This document shows, one piece after another, positions 28,412-40,693 of a DNA stretch of 64,000 bases. The stretch lies in NCBI GenBank assembly GCA_051294375.1, contig CM119270.1, positions 14,978,046 through 15,042,045 on the forward strand, written 5' to 3'. Origin of the DNA: Paraspadella gotoi. Its lineage: Eukaryota; Chaetognatha. Position numbers and translations under genes: made by a program. The first letter of the stretch is position 1. Each line of letters opens with the position of its first letter. Under the pieces are notes generated by a model. That model was not told where the DNA came from. It did no database searches and saw nothing but the letters and a program-made list of their open reading frames with translations.

Positions 28412-30053
28412 CCCTCTATTACTCCGCAGGCCAACCTTCAGCCTTTTTTTGCTAGACCATTTTCGCTGCTCATGTTCTCCTGACCCAACATCGTTCCGGT
28501 TTAACCTTTTTTTCATTTTACCTAATTGCATCAGCTTCACCAAAGGCGTCGGATGCAAACTGGAGAGAAACAAGAAACCGCACATCACTTATTAAATTTT
28601 AAAATGTCCGGAAAAAAAAAAACGGAAGTGAAAATTATTTCGTAAAGGCTCAGACGCCATGCAATATCCATTCTCCATGAGCCCTCCAAAAAAAAAAGTT
28701 TGGCCGCGCAATTGTCCGGCCGAAACAACTCTTCGCCAATGAGTCATGAGATTTCGCATAATCTGTCGCACGTGACATTGTACAGCTGCGACAGCTGGAA
28801 AGACGGACCGTCTCCACGATTGCGTGCGCGTATGAGCGGACAATATGGTCTTTTTTGCCGGTCATCCACGACTTAATTGCGGGTAATCAAAACGATCAAT
28901 ATACTGATAAAACCTTAAGCGGAATAAAATGGTAGTATATTAACGAATGATTAATGTTTACAGTCCGTTAAGATAGCGACTATAATATAGTCAAATTTGC
29001 TAGATTCTATTTTAACTATTAATAACTAGAAACATTGTACAGTAGTTCATCTTTAACTTTTCAATTCCACTTTGAATTTGGTTTTGTAGTTGGAGATCGA
29101 TGATGAAGCACCATTCCCAATTAGTTCTCGTTATTGACCCGAATTTCTGATCTCCTCTCAAGTACTCCATCCATTACGATCCTCCCAGTTCCACTCTCCT
29201 CATCGTTCCACTTGCGGACTCAAAACCGGAAACCACGTGGCTGCCTCTCCGTCAATGTCGTCTCCACAATTCGTCAGAGCAAATTCGCTTCTCCATCCAT
29301 CTGGGACTTTCGAGGCTCAGTATTCGGGGCAACCGTTTTTCAAACGCGGACCCCGCAGGATTAGAAAGCGCAAATAAAAAAAATAAAATTTTGCTTTTAA
29401 AAAACATAAATTGCTGCGCAAATAACCTGGGAATGAAACCGCGGGGCCCGCTCGCCCGTGAAGTAATTGGTTTTTTTCTAGTTTGAAATCTATTTTCTTG
29501 ATTTAAAATTATTTTCAATTATAAGTAAAAATTATCGCGACGGTATTTTATTTTCATCATAATTCAAAACTCGTTTTAAAACAAAAACTTCAATACTGAA
29601 TTTTTTTTTTTTTCAAAGTATGTTGTCAGGCAGCCACTAAAAAAAAAACAGTAAACTTGTTCTTGCTTCCGTTTTACAACCCAGTCTTAATTCTCAGCCC
29701 AAAACAAAACTTGTTTCAGGAAACTTGAATACTTTTTTAGTATCGTGACTTAACTCAAGTGACGCCAACAATTTAACTATTTGCATCCAACTGATTTTAT
29801 AATTTTATATTCCGTTAACATGAAAACGAAATCCGAAATAAATTTAACCTTGATCCTAATCTGATCTCCACTTTGATCATTAAAATATGTATTTGGATCC
29901 CTTAGGATCTAATCTAGATCCAAAAAAGATCCAATCTGGATCCCACTGGAGGCTTATCCTTTGTGAGTTATAGCGATCGTGGCAGGAATAGGAAAATGGG
30001 ATCCGTTTTGCAGAACAGAAAAAGAAAAAGACGCCCATTTTTCTTGGTTTCAT
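28412..30053. other. non-coding, no supported gene
   Basis: Contains a segment (about 29,150-29,370) open in all three plus-strand frames, but none is recognisable. A cluster of GATC sites lies at about 29,850-29,945. Otherwise AT-rich. Confidence 0.45.
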
Positions 30054-30084
30054 CTCTCTCTCTCCTCTGATTCTCTCTCTCTCT

Positions 30085-30120
<36 letters not shown>
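30054..30120. repeat. (TC)n microsatellite
   Basis: CT repeat with short interruptions. Confidence 0.95.
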
Positions 30121-30123
<3 letters not shown>

Positions 30124-31483
30124 AACTCTCTTTCTTCTGTATTCTCTTTTTTATTTTTTCTTCATTAGCATCATAGCGGTTGGTAAGATACTTCTTCAAA
30201 GAACGCCACGCTTATTCTAAAGACAAGAGTAAGATTTCTCCTAACGTTTGCCAAATTACATTCTTGAGCCAAATGTACTTATTTTTTACGGTACAACCAA
30301 ATAAAAATGATCAATTACATTCAATAAGTAAAATATTTCCACTGTGGAATTTAGTGAGATTACGTTTATACATTATTACTTACAGAATAACTGTAAAATA
30401 AGAAACTGCCGAAGTCGTTAAAGATCGAAGGTTGACGTCACGAATGAAACGAAAAAATCTTGAATCGACGCGAGGAGAAATTTTTAAAAAATTTGAACCA
30501 AAACTGGATAATAATCCGCTTGGGCCTTCCATGTGCGATTTTCAGATAAGTTGATTGGCAAACGCACAATCGAACTACTGAAATAAAAAAAACGTTAAAA
30601 AACAAAGAACCTGTCACTTTCTTCTTGGATGCATTTGCCTATGAGTCATGTAACTATATACAATGCTATGTAATGGGTTTTGTCTATGGTAAGCTTTTTT
30701 TGGATTGGAGGGGGGGGGGGGGCCCTAAAACCACCACAAGCCTGTTCCAAAGTTCAGGGACAAGATAGCCCTTATTTATTATTGAATGGATAATTTTATA
30801 TTGTCTGTACCAATTTCATAGGACTAAAAATATATATACAAAAAGCATCTTATGGTTTATTTCTTCTATGTTAAATATTTTGTTTATTCTATTATACAAA
30901 ATATGGCGCATTTACGTTTTAATCATGTGACCATAGTTCTGCACGTAGGGTCATATGCTAATACTGGGGTATAAAACATATTTCAGTCTTGCAATATTCT
31001 CAAACATATTAAAAATTTTATGAATTATATCTTGCATTGAGTTCTGTCTCGCTGATGTTACTTATGCTACGAATGGAACCAAAATAATATAAACTTTATT
31101 AGTATATTTAACAAGTTGAAGCATTTAACGTAAACGAGAACAGATGTCAAATGCGACCGAAAGGCATACCAAACCGAGCGACCGACCGGACCAAAATGTG
31201 AGTTATCTTGTTGTCTCGCAAGTATCGCGGCTAATCGCAACTAAAAAAGAAACAAAAAAACAATTATCTTCCAATTTCACGAAAACGACTCGAAACGAGG
31301 CGAACAAAAAAGACGAGTCAGAGCCTTTAGTGACGATCTTCAGTAGAGTTTTATGTAGTGGAAGGAGAAAAAGAATGAACAAAAGAGAGTAAATGGAGGA
31401 AAGATAAAGGGAGAAAAGGAGACGAAACAGCGAAAGCAGCAACTTATTCTGAAAACAAGGCATTGGAACGATTGAAGAGGAGA
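30121..31483. other. non-coding AT-rich DNA
   Basis: No gene recognised. A G-run of about 13 lies at about 30,709-30,722. Confidence 0.5.
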
Positions 31484-31553
31484 GAGAGACAGGAGAGAGA
31501 GAGAGAGAGACAGAGAGCAGAGAGAGAGACGAGAGAAGGGAGAGAGACGATTG
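31484..31553. repeat. (GA)n microsatellite, interrupted
   Basis: About 70 bases of GA repeats with CA and CG interruptions. Confidence 0.93.
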
Positions 31554-31837
31554 ATCAAGAAGAGCAGATAGAGTCGTCGATCGTGTGGAGAGGAGCGAGA
31601 GGAGAGAGCAGACCTTAGTCGTATGCCTGATATGCGTCTCTCTCCCCTCTCTCCGCCTGCTCTCCTCTATCTTGCCTCTCGCCTATTTTTGCTATCCTAG
31701 CGTTCTCAAGCTCATCCGATTGACGCCGGCAAAAAACAAAGAGCTTCCATGCCCGGCGTCGGCTGGACCGAGGGCAACATTTTGACAAAAGCAATAAAAA
31801 TTTTCCGCTCCTGCGCCCTCGCTTATTTCGTGGCATC

Positions 31838-32305
31838 GGTGGTGGGATTCAGTGGCCACAACGGCGGTGGGGATTGGTGGCTCGGGGTGGGAATTGGTGC
31901 TTTGGGGTGGGAATTGGAGGGCATCGGTCGCATAGCGATAGCCAGTGCTGTGATTGGATGCATCGTGGTGGGGATTGGCTGGTTTGGGTGGGGGATTTGG
32001 TTGGCACGGTTGGGATTTGTTTCATCGGAGGTGAGGGACTTGGTGGCTTTGTTCTTGAGGAATTTCGCAATGCGCATCGAGGTTGGGATAGGTTCACGTA
32101 TTGGAGTAGAGGCTTAGTGGCCATCGGCGGTGGGGTTGGTGGCATCCGGTGTGTGGATTGTGGCATCGGGGTGCAGGTTCATTGAGGGGCAACAGCGTTT
32201 AGATTTTTGGCATCGGTGTGCGCTGCGCCGCTCGCTCCGCAACGGGGTGGGGGTTGAGTTGGCTCGGGGTGGGGCAGATGCGGTGGCATGGGGTAGGGGA
32301 TCGGT
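31838..32305. repeat. degenerate G-rich minisatellite
   Basis: Loose repeats of a roughly 20-base theme such as GGTGGGGATTGGTGGCATCG, strongly G-rich on the plus strand. It has many GGG/GGGG runs able to form quadruplexes. The open frames here (Gly/Trp/Ile-rich on plus, Pro/His-rich on minus) follow from the repeat. Confidence 0.65.
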
Positions 32306-32448
32306 AAAGGAAAGATGAGGAGAGTTGCCAGAAGGAAACCAAGTAAAACCAGAATTAGCTTACCAGACCAAAAAGGGAAACTAGAAAGGGAGAACAAAAG
32401 AGTTGCAAGAAGTTATGGAAAGGAATAGGAAGAGTTCAAAGAACGGTT

Positions 32449-32483
<35 letters not shown>

Positions 32484-32531
32484 GAGAGAGAGAGAGAGAG
32501 ATGAGAGAGAGGAGGAGGAGAGAGAGAGAGC
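32449..32531. repeat. (GA)n microsatellite
   Basis: GA repeats broken by ATGACG and GGAGGAGG; a second, shorter one lies at about 32,729-32,757. Confidence 0.93.
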
Positions 32532-32877
32532 TACAATCGTGCCCGCTGACTATTTTTATGTATCTGAGCGTCATGGAAAGAGTAGAGAACAGACGAGAAT
32601 AAAAAGTATCGTTGAAAAAAAATTTGCGGAGATCATTTTCTGAGAAATTTAAGGAAAGGAAAAAGCTATAATGCAAACGATGCATGAAAAAAAAACACAA
32701 CAATGGCAGAAAAAATCGAGGAAAAAAAAATTGAGAGAGAGAGAGAGTCGAGAGAGACGAGGTGCTTCTGATCATGACTTAGGAATGAGTTGCTGGAAAG
32801 TAATGTAATCCATCCGCTATTGACACGGAAAGAGATGTAAAGATAAAATATAAAATCAACCGGCGCGCGCTACATCT

Positions 32878-32972
32878 CTTTTTTCATCTCTCTTTCCTCT
32901 CTCATCTCCTCTCTCTCTCCTCTCTCTCTCTCTCTACTCTCTCTCATCCATCTCTCTCTCTTTTTTTTTTTT
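32878..32972. repeat. (TC)n microsatellite, then poly-T
   Basis: CT repeats with CAT interruptions, ending in a T11 run. Confidence 0.93.
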
Positions 32973-34560
32973 AATAGAGATTATCATTTTGTTTTCTTTG
33001 TTTATGAACAAGAAAGCCGCGGGCGGACAGGAAAGGACGAAACAGACCCAAGCAGATGGGAGAAGAGGAAAAAATGCCTCAACGCATTTAGCTTTTAATC
33101 AATCTCGAAAAATAGAATTTTTTTATTATATCAAAGACTAGGAGTTTATTTAATTCAAACTTTTTTTTTAGAGTTAAATATATTAATTATATTATTTCTT
33201 TACCGGCTGAAACTCTTGGGTCATATAAAGGACAAAAACTATAAAACAAAGCGAATTATTGGTAGATTACAATTTCTTAATACAATTTTCAGTTGGCGAA
33301 GAAAAGAAAAGATCGGAAAGAAATTCGCAGAAAATGGGATTAAAAAAAAGACGCACGCCAGCCCGAACGGGACTCCGCCCGCAATTTTAAATCTCCCTTT
33401 ACGTCGTTCGAAGGACATTTGACTTCATTTTTTAACCATTTTTTGGAGGCGAACTTTTAACTTTCTTGGTTTTCCTTTCTTTTTTTTTTTTTTTTTGGCA
33501 TCCACCTTTTTACGCATTTTACTTTAATTGGTTTGAATTCGTTTTTTTTTTTTTAAATTTAACATAATTTTTATTTTTTGCTTTTATTGAAAGGATCAAT
33601 TAAAACCCTGTTTCATACATTTTAGCTTTTTCAACATATTTTCAAAGTAATTAAAAAAAAACTAGAACGAATTTTGTTTGCACACATAGCCAGGATTGTT
33701 TTTTTTCTCACAATCACAGTGAGCGCGGTTTTGCTTTTACATTTCGCAGTCTATTTCTCTTTCTTCTTTACCATCATTTTGTCCTGGTCTCTATGCTTTT
33801 TCTGCCAAGACAGACGGAGGAAAAGCGCAGACGACGACGGCGACGACGACGACCGAAATCGCGTAGCTGACGTCGACGTTTGGACGAAAAGGCAACGACG
33901 TCTCCGACGACGAAGAAGAAGACGACGACAGCCGGCCGGGTTAGCGACACTAGGGAACGATTTGCAACCGCACAGCGAGCGACACGAAACTACTGGCAGC
34001 AAAACAAACACCGGAATGTAACCCGAAACGCTGCTTTTAACCAATTTTTATAAGCAAAAAATAGTCTGCATATCCCTCCGGGAATCCCGCTATACAATTC
34101 TGATCCTTAAGTATTCCACAGAGGAAGGGCCGGATGCGGACGAATTTGGAGAAAAAAAATAGTGTTATCCTTTATGCATAATGAATTCCACTACGAACGA
34201 GCGAATTTCGCCGCGATCGTATTCTTCAATCTTTTTCCCTCTTAAATATTTCACGAAATTTGCGCGGATTTGAGGAGATTTTTCAATTTCGACGGTGCCA
34301 GAGTGAGAATTTTTGTGAAGAAGAAAGAAATGACATGGATAATGATTAAATGAATGACCATGAGATGAATGAAAATTTATTTTGAAGCCTTTACTGCACA
34401 TCAAATCAAAGTAAAAAATATCAAACGATTTTTATATAAAAAAAAAAAAAAAAAAGAGCAACAAAAATGTTTTGTACAATCTTTTACGTATTCCACGTAT
34501 TCAACTGTAAATGTATATCGAAAAATTGGTGCCGAGAAGAAATTAAAATGATAATTATCA
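32973..34560. other. non-coding, no supported gene
   Basis: T-rich tracts and a short run of GAC-type triplets at about 33,826-33,935. The 115-codon frame at 33,674 (plus) starts at a non-ATG codon and has no family features. Confidence 0.45.
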
Positions 34561-34561
34561 G

Positions 34562-34772
34562 ATGCCAGTTTCAACGTCTCTCCCTACCCTGATTACGAAT
34601 GCTTTAAAAGTTAAAAACTGTTTCTTGGCCACCATGTCCCACTTGTTTTCTGATAGGAGACTTTCGTTTGTTCCTTCGGGTTTCCAGGTGGCTCTGATCG
34701 TTCCAATACGTTGGCACCATTTGCCTGTTCTTTTGTCAGGCCATCTCTCTTTGTAGTGCGGCTTAGTTTCCT
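34562..34772 (-). CDS. possible terminal exon of an unknown gene
   Basis: Minus-strand frame of 69 codons. It starts after a plausible acceptor (ctcctgcttggcag) and ends at a TGA just left of 34,562. It begins ETKPHYKERWPDKRTGKWC and contains three further Trp, then ends GRDVETGI. Base and codon composition is more coding-like than the neighbourhood. I do not recognise the family and see no partner exons nearby. A decayed transposon fragment or chance frame is possible. Confidence 0.25.
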
Positions 34773-36719
34773 GCCAAGCAGGAGAGTATTTTATGAAATG
34801 AATGATTTAATATTATTATATGCATTCTAGACTTAATAGACATATTTTAGATCCATTCTAATTAGTTGCGTTTGGTTATTTAACATAAGTTTAACACTTT
34901 TTGATTAAATTTTCTCGATAATATTATTTAAAACATAAATTTGAAAAAAACAAGTAATGAAGATATTTTCTTTTTCAGTTATTCTTTTCATTTTTTTGTC
35001 CTTTGTTCTCACAGAAAAGTTAATGGTAAACGGATAAAACACGGCAATCGTTAATAACGGCCAAATATTTCATGTTAAATCTGATTAAAAAATTGAAGAA
35101 AATTAGTGGAGCCACTTTTATTTATTTCTAATTCAAACAAAATTTCGAAACAATCTATTATCAGCGAAGTCGTTAGAAATAAAAGTATCCACGTTTTCAG
35201 TCAACAAAAATTGGATAAAATAATCCTAAGTTCTGTCACATGATATTTTTGATTAACAATGGCCATTTAATTCGGATAATTTGGCATGTACGTGTTTTGA
35301 TCTAAAAAATAAATTTAATTACTATCAATATTAGCTCATGTCGATCTAATTAAAAGCTAAATCACTAATTATAACAATTCAAGCGTTGGTATATGGATAT
35401 TGCTTTTGGTTTAACTAAATGTAATACAATTACTTTTCTGTTCTGACTGGTCCTATAGAGCTCATCAAAAAATAATTAGGCTTGACTTTAAAGTATTAAA
35501 AAGTAAGTAGTTTAAGAACTCGATTTTTAAAAACGGCCATAATTGTTTCATGGACTTGCTCTCCCCAGCCGGAAAGAAAAGGATTGCCCATTTTCAGTAC
35601 GAACAAAAAATCAGATTCATTTGCCGATTTTACTTTCTACAGTAATGTGACTTAATTCGTATTTGGTTTACGATTTTTGGGATAGAATATGTTAGCACAG
35701 ATATATTTTTTGCCATTTTTCTTGCAATTCTGTGCTCAGATTGTTTGGGAACACAAACATATCATACATGAAAATATACTCTATACTCGGGGTTTAAAAT
35801 GACTTTCTTTTACTCAAAAACATATATGTCATTGGCGTTTCAATTTCAAAACATAATAAATATACACCAACGTAATATATCTAACCACATGTCCTCAAAA
35901 AATTGTTGGTTGAATTTACAGCCCGACAAAACGAACTCCGCCCACGCGTCGCGCATCCCTGTCACTGCTCACGAAATTCTGCATTAACGCACAAAACCAT
36001 ATCTCTTCTTACTAACAAAAATCCGCATCTCTTTTGAAAATCTGACTTTATGTTTTAAAAGTTAATGTTATAAGACGCATCATACCAGGCTAGAATTATT
36101 TCATTTTTCATCACTGTTAGTTTCAAAAATGTTAAGGAATTCTGAGAACTTTTAATGGTTAGACAGATGGAGGGTTGAATTTAAGACGTTGGATTCCTTA
36201 CGGGGCCAGCTGGACATTGTCATGCCCCTATGGGAGAGACCAGATCCATCCGACCATGATTGGCCACGTTTAAAATCTTAAGAAGAGAAACAAAACTAAA
36301 ATATTAATATGTTAAAAACATACTTTAATCAGTTTTAATCAGGATTTAATCATAGACGGGCTTCGGCTACTCTCGGTGGAAATAAATTATTATCTTTTGT
36401 TTCATTCACAACCTGCAAGCAGAGCAGCACATATATTGATTGAGAAATCCTTCACATTTGCCTTTCCAACGCAATGAGGGAAACAAAGTGACAGGAAGGC
36501 GGGCGAAAAAACGTTTCCTGATCGAAAAAAAATATTTATTAAAAAAACCAAGAGGTGAAACGAGAATAATATAGTTATTTTAAAGAAACAAGTTTGAGCA
36601 ACAATTTTCGTATCTGCAACGATCTTAACGGTAATTAATTTATGAATAATTAAATAATTTCCAAGTTAATTAATTAATTAATTAACTAAATTATTTTGCT
36701 GACCCGAAAATGTGTTTGT
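34773..36719. other. non-coding AT-rich DNA
   Basis: No gene recognised. A GC-balanced patch at about 36,165-36,280 (around GGGGCCAGCTGGACATTG) stands out from the AT-rich background and may be a transposon fragment. Confidence 0.5.
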
Positions 36720-37095
36720 TTTGATTGTATTAACTGACTGATTATTAATTATTGATTAATAATGACCAATTGATTAAGTTACTGATTAATTGTTTGATTA
36801 ATTAATACATTCTTGCATCTACATTTAATATAAATAAGAAAAAGAAGCATAAATCCAATAGTGAAAACAGTTTTTGTTGTTTTTTCCATTTAAACTCATT
36901 TCCACTCAACCGATTCCATTCAAACCTTAGATTTCAGCTTAATCACACACTTTCCTACCGCAATACAAAATTTAAAGTCAATCTACCCCAGTCCACTTAT
37001 GAGGTAATTGGTGTGCTCAAATAAGTGAAATAAATTTTTTGTTTTTCCATTTAGACTTCATTTTCCAACTCGCACGATTCCATCGAAACTTCATA
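36720..37095 (+). repeat. dispersed repeat, copy 1 (inverted relative at 46,752-47,110)
   Basis: Contains two related half-units, each starting TTTTTCCATTTA (36,881 and 37,042) and each carrying AATCACACACTT. The copy at 46,752-47,110 has the same order as reverse complement, including the AT-rich arm with TCTACATTTAATATAAATAA. No coding sequence seen. Confidence 0.65.
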
Positions 37096-37508
37096 TCCAG
37101 CTCAAATCACACACTTCCATACCCCACACACAAAATTTTCATTTCAATCCATCCATCCATCACGAGTAATTGGAGTTTTTGCTTAAAGTGGACGGACGGA
37201 CAGACAGAGAGTATACGGGACAGACAACGGACGGACATCATTTTTTGCATACTTTATCATAATTGTACCGTTCTGACATGTATAGTGCAATGTCCGACAA
37301 TATTGAGGGAAAAAACCGGGTACCGGAAAGAAAAGGGGAACCAAAGTGAAATTTAGAGTCGGGATCTGCTAATAAGCAGATCCGACTAAAATGTTTTAAT
37401 TAATGATGATGGTGAACAGCCACGAAATAAAACTTTCTCAGTTCTCACGAATTCAGTTCAGAAACACGATAGAAAATCGTTCACAATAGATACAATCGAA
37501 AGAAAGTA
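37096..37508. other. non-coding, includes GGACGGACAGAC-type repeats
   Basis: Short GACA/GACG tandem runs at about 37,185-37,245. No gene recognised. Confidence 0.5.
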
Positions 37509-37985
37509 GTAGAGAGAGAGAGATGAAGAGAGGAGAGACGAGAAAATAAGATGAGCCATGAGATCTACAGGAGAGAAAGAGAGTAAATGGCATCGTGGAT
37601 ACAGTCGAAGAAAGGAGAGAGAGAGAGAGATTTGATTTTGCTGTGATTTATATCCTGCTCATAATGTCAATAAACACATTACAATCACCAAGATTCGTAA
37701 GAGAGCCGTACATGATAAATAGAATAGAAAATTAAAAAAAAAACATAACCAAAAAGATTGAAAAATTCAATTGAATAAATAAATAAGGAAATGGTAAATT
37801 AAAAAACAATAGAAAGAGAGAGAGATAGATTAGACAGCAGAAGAGCAAGAACACACAGGGATAGAGAGGAAAGAGACAGAGAAGGAGAAGAGAATAGAGA
37901 GAGAGAGAAAGGAGAGGAGACGAGAGAGGAGAGACTGGTAGGAGCAGACGTGCTCCCACGAGAGAGAGAGAGAGATAGAGAGAGA
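37509..37985. repeat. two (GA)n-rich blocks
   Basis: GA-rich repeats at about 37,509-37,632 and 37,814-37,985, separated by AT-rich unique DNA. Confidence 0.85.
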
Positions 37986-38398
37986 ATTTTGAATTTTGAA
38001 TTTGAATATTCAATGGCGCTTAGGCACAAAATAAACAATAAGGCCATAAAAAGCTACTTTATTACATTAAGTCTACGAATTTAGGCATTCATTCATGAAA
38101 TTTTCCAATTTACAATTTATGCAGTATTTTCCCTTTGTAAATATCCCATCCCAAACAGCGTTTCGATAGGTTGAATGTTTGTCTGAATAGATTAGAATTA
38201 ATATGATTAATAGCATCGTCCAAATTAGGGTGATTTCTCGGATAATTCTTTCAATCTCCGTACAGCAAGTCTTTTAACATAGTTCAGATCAATGGTATTT
38301 GCCTTGCGGCATCTAATGTGGCGAGCAGTAGGAGTTACTGACAGGTAATATTTGAAAAATTACGAATGCTCTTAATTGTAAGCGATCATTTCATCCAG

Positions 38399-38507
38399 TG
38401 AGAGAAAAGAGAGAGATAGAAAGTGAGAGGAGAGAGAGAGAGAGGGAGAGAGAGAAGAGGAGAGAAGAGTGAGAGAGTGAGAGAGAGAACGAGAGAGAGA
38501 AAAAGAG
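38399..38507. repeat. (GA)n microsatellite, interrupted
   Basis: About 110 bases of GA repeats. Confidence 0.92.
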
Positions 38508-38901
38508 TATAAATCGGTGGACTCGAGCGACGTCACAGACTTTAACGATTATGGCAATCGTCACCAAGCCACTTCCTGACCAATTGGAAGAAAGCGGTTC
38601 TCGTTACAGACACGAAGTGACAAAGAAGTTCAATTAGACATGTCTCTCTTTCTCTCTTCTCTGTGCCTGAAAAAATGACAGATTAAAATAAAACAAAGCG
38701 TAATATATAGACCTATATAATCAATCTTACATCGCGCCCTGACTTTCGTCTTCACACAAACTATCCGACAGAAAGAATCTGTATGTCCGTTTCGAAATTT
38801 TTTCGTAAACACCCTTTCGCCTCACTTGGAGGGTCAAGGTTCGCGAATAATGGGTCGTTGGATTCAGGACCCATGCGCCACGTCTATAAAAACGAACGTT
38901 G

Positions 38902-38917
38902 CTCTCTCTTCCTCCTC

Positions 38918-38952
<35 letters not shown>

Positions 38953-38961
38953 CTCTCTTCT

Positions 38962-39024
<63 letters not shown>

Positions 39025-39030
39025 CTCTCG
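38902..39030. repeat. (TC)n microsatellite
   Basis: About 130 bases of CT repeats with a few TT interruptions. Confidence 0.95.
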
Positions 39031-39689
39031 TCTTTTCTATTTCACTAAAGGAAGATGAATCAAGAACGAGGTCAATGTTCTTTTTGTTTTTTTTTCTTTT
39101 TTTCAAAAGTGTTTGTTGTCTTATCTATATATATTTTGTAATTTTGTATTTTTAACGAGTCTAAAATTCGCGATCATTTCATAAGATATCATCTTGGGAA
39201 GACGATTCGGACCCAATTGGAGTACACTGACCTTTTCGTGAGACAAAAAATTTTGGAGCAAGATGAGTCGGGGCAAGTAATGGCATCTGTAAAACGGATT
39301 AGGTTAAAATATATCATTTGACTGAATTATTTACTATTTTATTTACATATTGTACTTAAATAAAAATAAACATGTTTCTAATTTAAATAAAAAAGTGTAC
39401 TTCATCATGTTTGTAATACGCTACTTTAAAAATTTATGAGTATAATAATTTTCTTTTTTTTGTCTTATTGTTAAAGTTTTGAAGGGGGGGAACTTCCTCC
39501 GAGGGGGGGGCTTTTCAAATTTTTTTTTTTAACTTTTTTTCTAATTTTTTCTCCAGACTTCAGTTTTTTGATTTTTTTTTTTTTAATCTCAAGATTCGAG
39601 ACTGAAAATCAGAATTCCCTCTCTCGCTTGACAAAAGAGAAAGGAGTCATCGACCGAGAGAAGCACCCCGCCGCACTCTGTGATAAGAC

Positions 39690-39995
39690 AAGAGCGAAAA
39701 AGCAGCCTGGTTCTTGCGACTGGGTGGCGAACAGAAAAAACCCTCACATGGCACAAGAAAGCGCAAAAAGCAGCCCCCTTGCGAATAAAAAAAGATGAAA
39801 AAGGAGCCACGCCCCTTTCTGAGATAAGCCAATTAGGAAAAAGCAATGACCCAGCTTCTCCCTTCAAAAGAAGAAGCGAAAAACAGTCACCTCACCATTA
39901 TAAAGCAAAAAGGAGCTGCCTCACCCCTAAAAAAAGTCAAAGAAGCCGCCTCGCTCCCTTGAAAAGAAAAAGCAATCTGCTTCCCGCGCAGCTGG
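39690..39995. repeat. degenerate minisatellite, AAAAAGCAGCC-type units
   Basis: At least eight relatives of AAAAAGSAGCYRCCTCRCCCCTT, spaced about 23-42 bases apart where compact (near 39,699, 39,763, 39,798, 39,838, 39,880, 39,907, 39,930 and 39,966). The open frames on both strands follow from this repetition. Confidence 0.6.
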
Positions 39996-40285
39996 TTGTG
40001 CATAAAAGACACTTGTATCTTTGAAAGCCAATCCGAAAGTTGGAGGAGGCGGCAAAATGTTGCTTTTGTGAAGGCTAAAGCTTTTTAACTTAAAGTTAAA
40101 ACTTCAATCATTTGCCTTTGTATTTTTGGGAAATGATAAAGAGGTGAAGATAAATTAAAGAATGAGATTAAACCTCGGAATCCCTTCTTGCACTACCGTA
40201 TGTATAGTACTGAAAAAAATTGAATGTACAGTTAACTTTTTAAAAATCAGTAGGAAAACGTAGAGCACCCATAGCTATCCTGACT

Positions 40286-40616
40286 TTTCTTTTCTCTCTC
40301 TCTTCTCTCTTTTTCTCTCTTCTCTCTCTTCTCTTTTTTTCCAGAAGTTGATGTTGTTGATCTATGAACCTAGAATAAGCCAAGGATTCATTTGGCAAAC
40401 GAGGACGACTAACTCGGATAAGGGTAACGTATCGGACTCGTTTTTCACCAAGGCCAGAGTGGTTTGTTTTGCTTACTTGGCCGAAAGGTGACGCTTTTTT
40501 TGTCGGCGCGTCTGATGTCGTGGTTCCCGATAAACAAAAGACTCGCTTCTCCGCACCCAATCCTCACGAAGTTAATAAAGAGGACGACAAAGAGAAAAGC
40601 GAGAGACGAGAGGAGA

Positions 40617-40650
<34 letters not shown>

Positions 40651-40661
40651 GAGAGAGAGAG

Positions 40662-40692
<31 letters not shown>

Positions 40693-40693
40693 C
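40286..40693. repeat. (TC)n block and, further on, (GA)n block
   Basis: CT-rich tract at 40,286-40,342 and GA-rich tract at 40,598-40,693, with about 255 bases of unique sequence between them. Confidence 0.9.

Noticed and set aside
29134-29373. 76-codon plus frame
   Set aside because: All three plus frames are open here, so openness reflects composition; none is recognisable.
33674-34021. 115-codon frame with hydrophobic start and Arg-rich tail
   Set aside because: It begins at a non-ATG codon, the tail is a GAC/GAA-type triplet run in another frame, and there are no family features.
36165-36290. GC-balanced patch as a gene exon
   Set aside because: Frames are short and lack splice-consistent ends; more likely a transposon fragment, which I could not identify.
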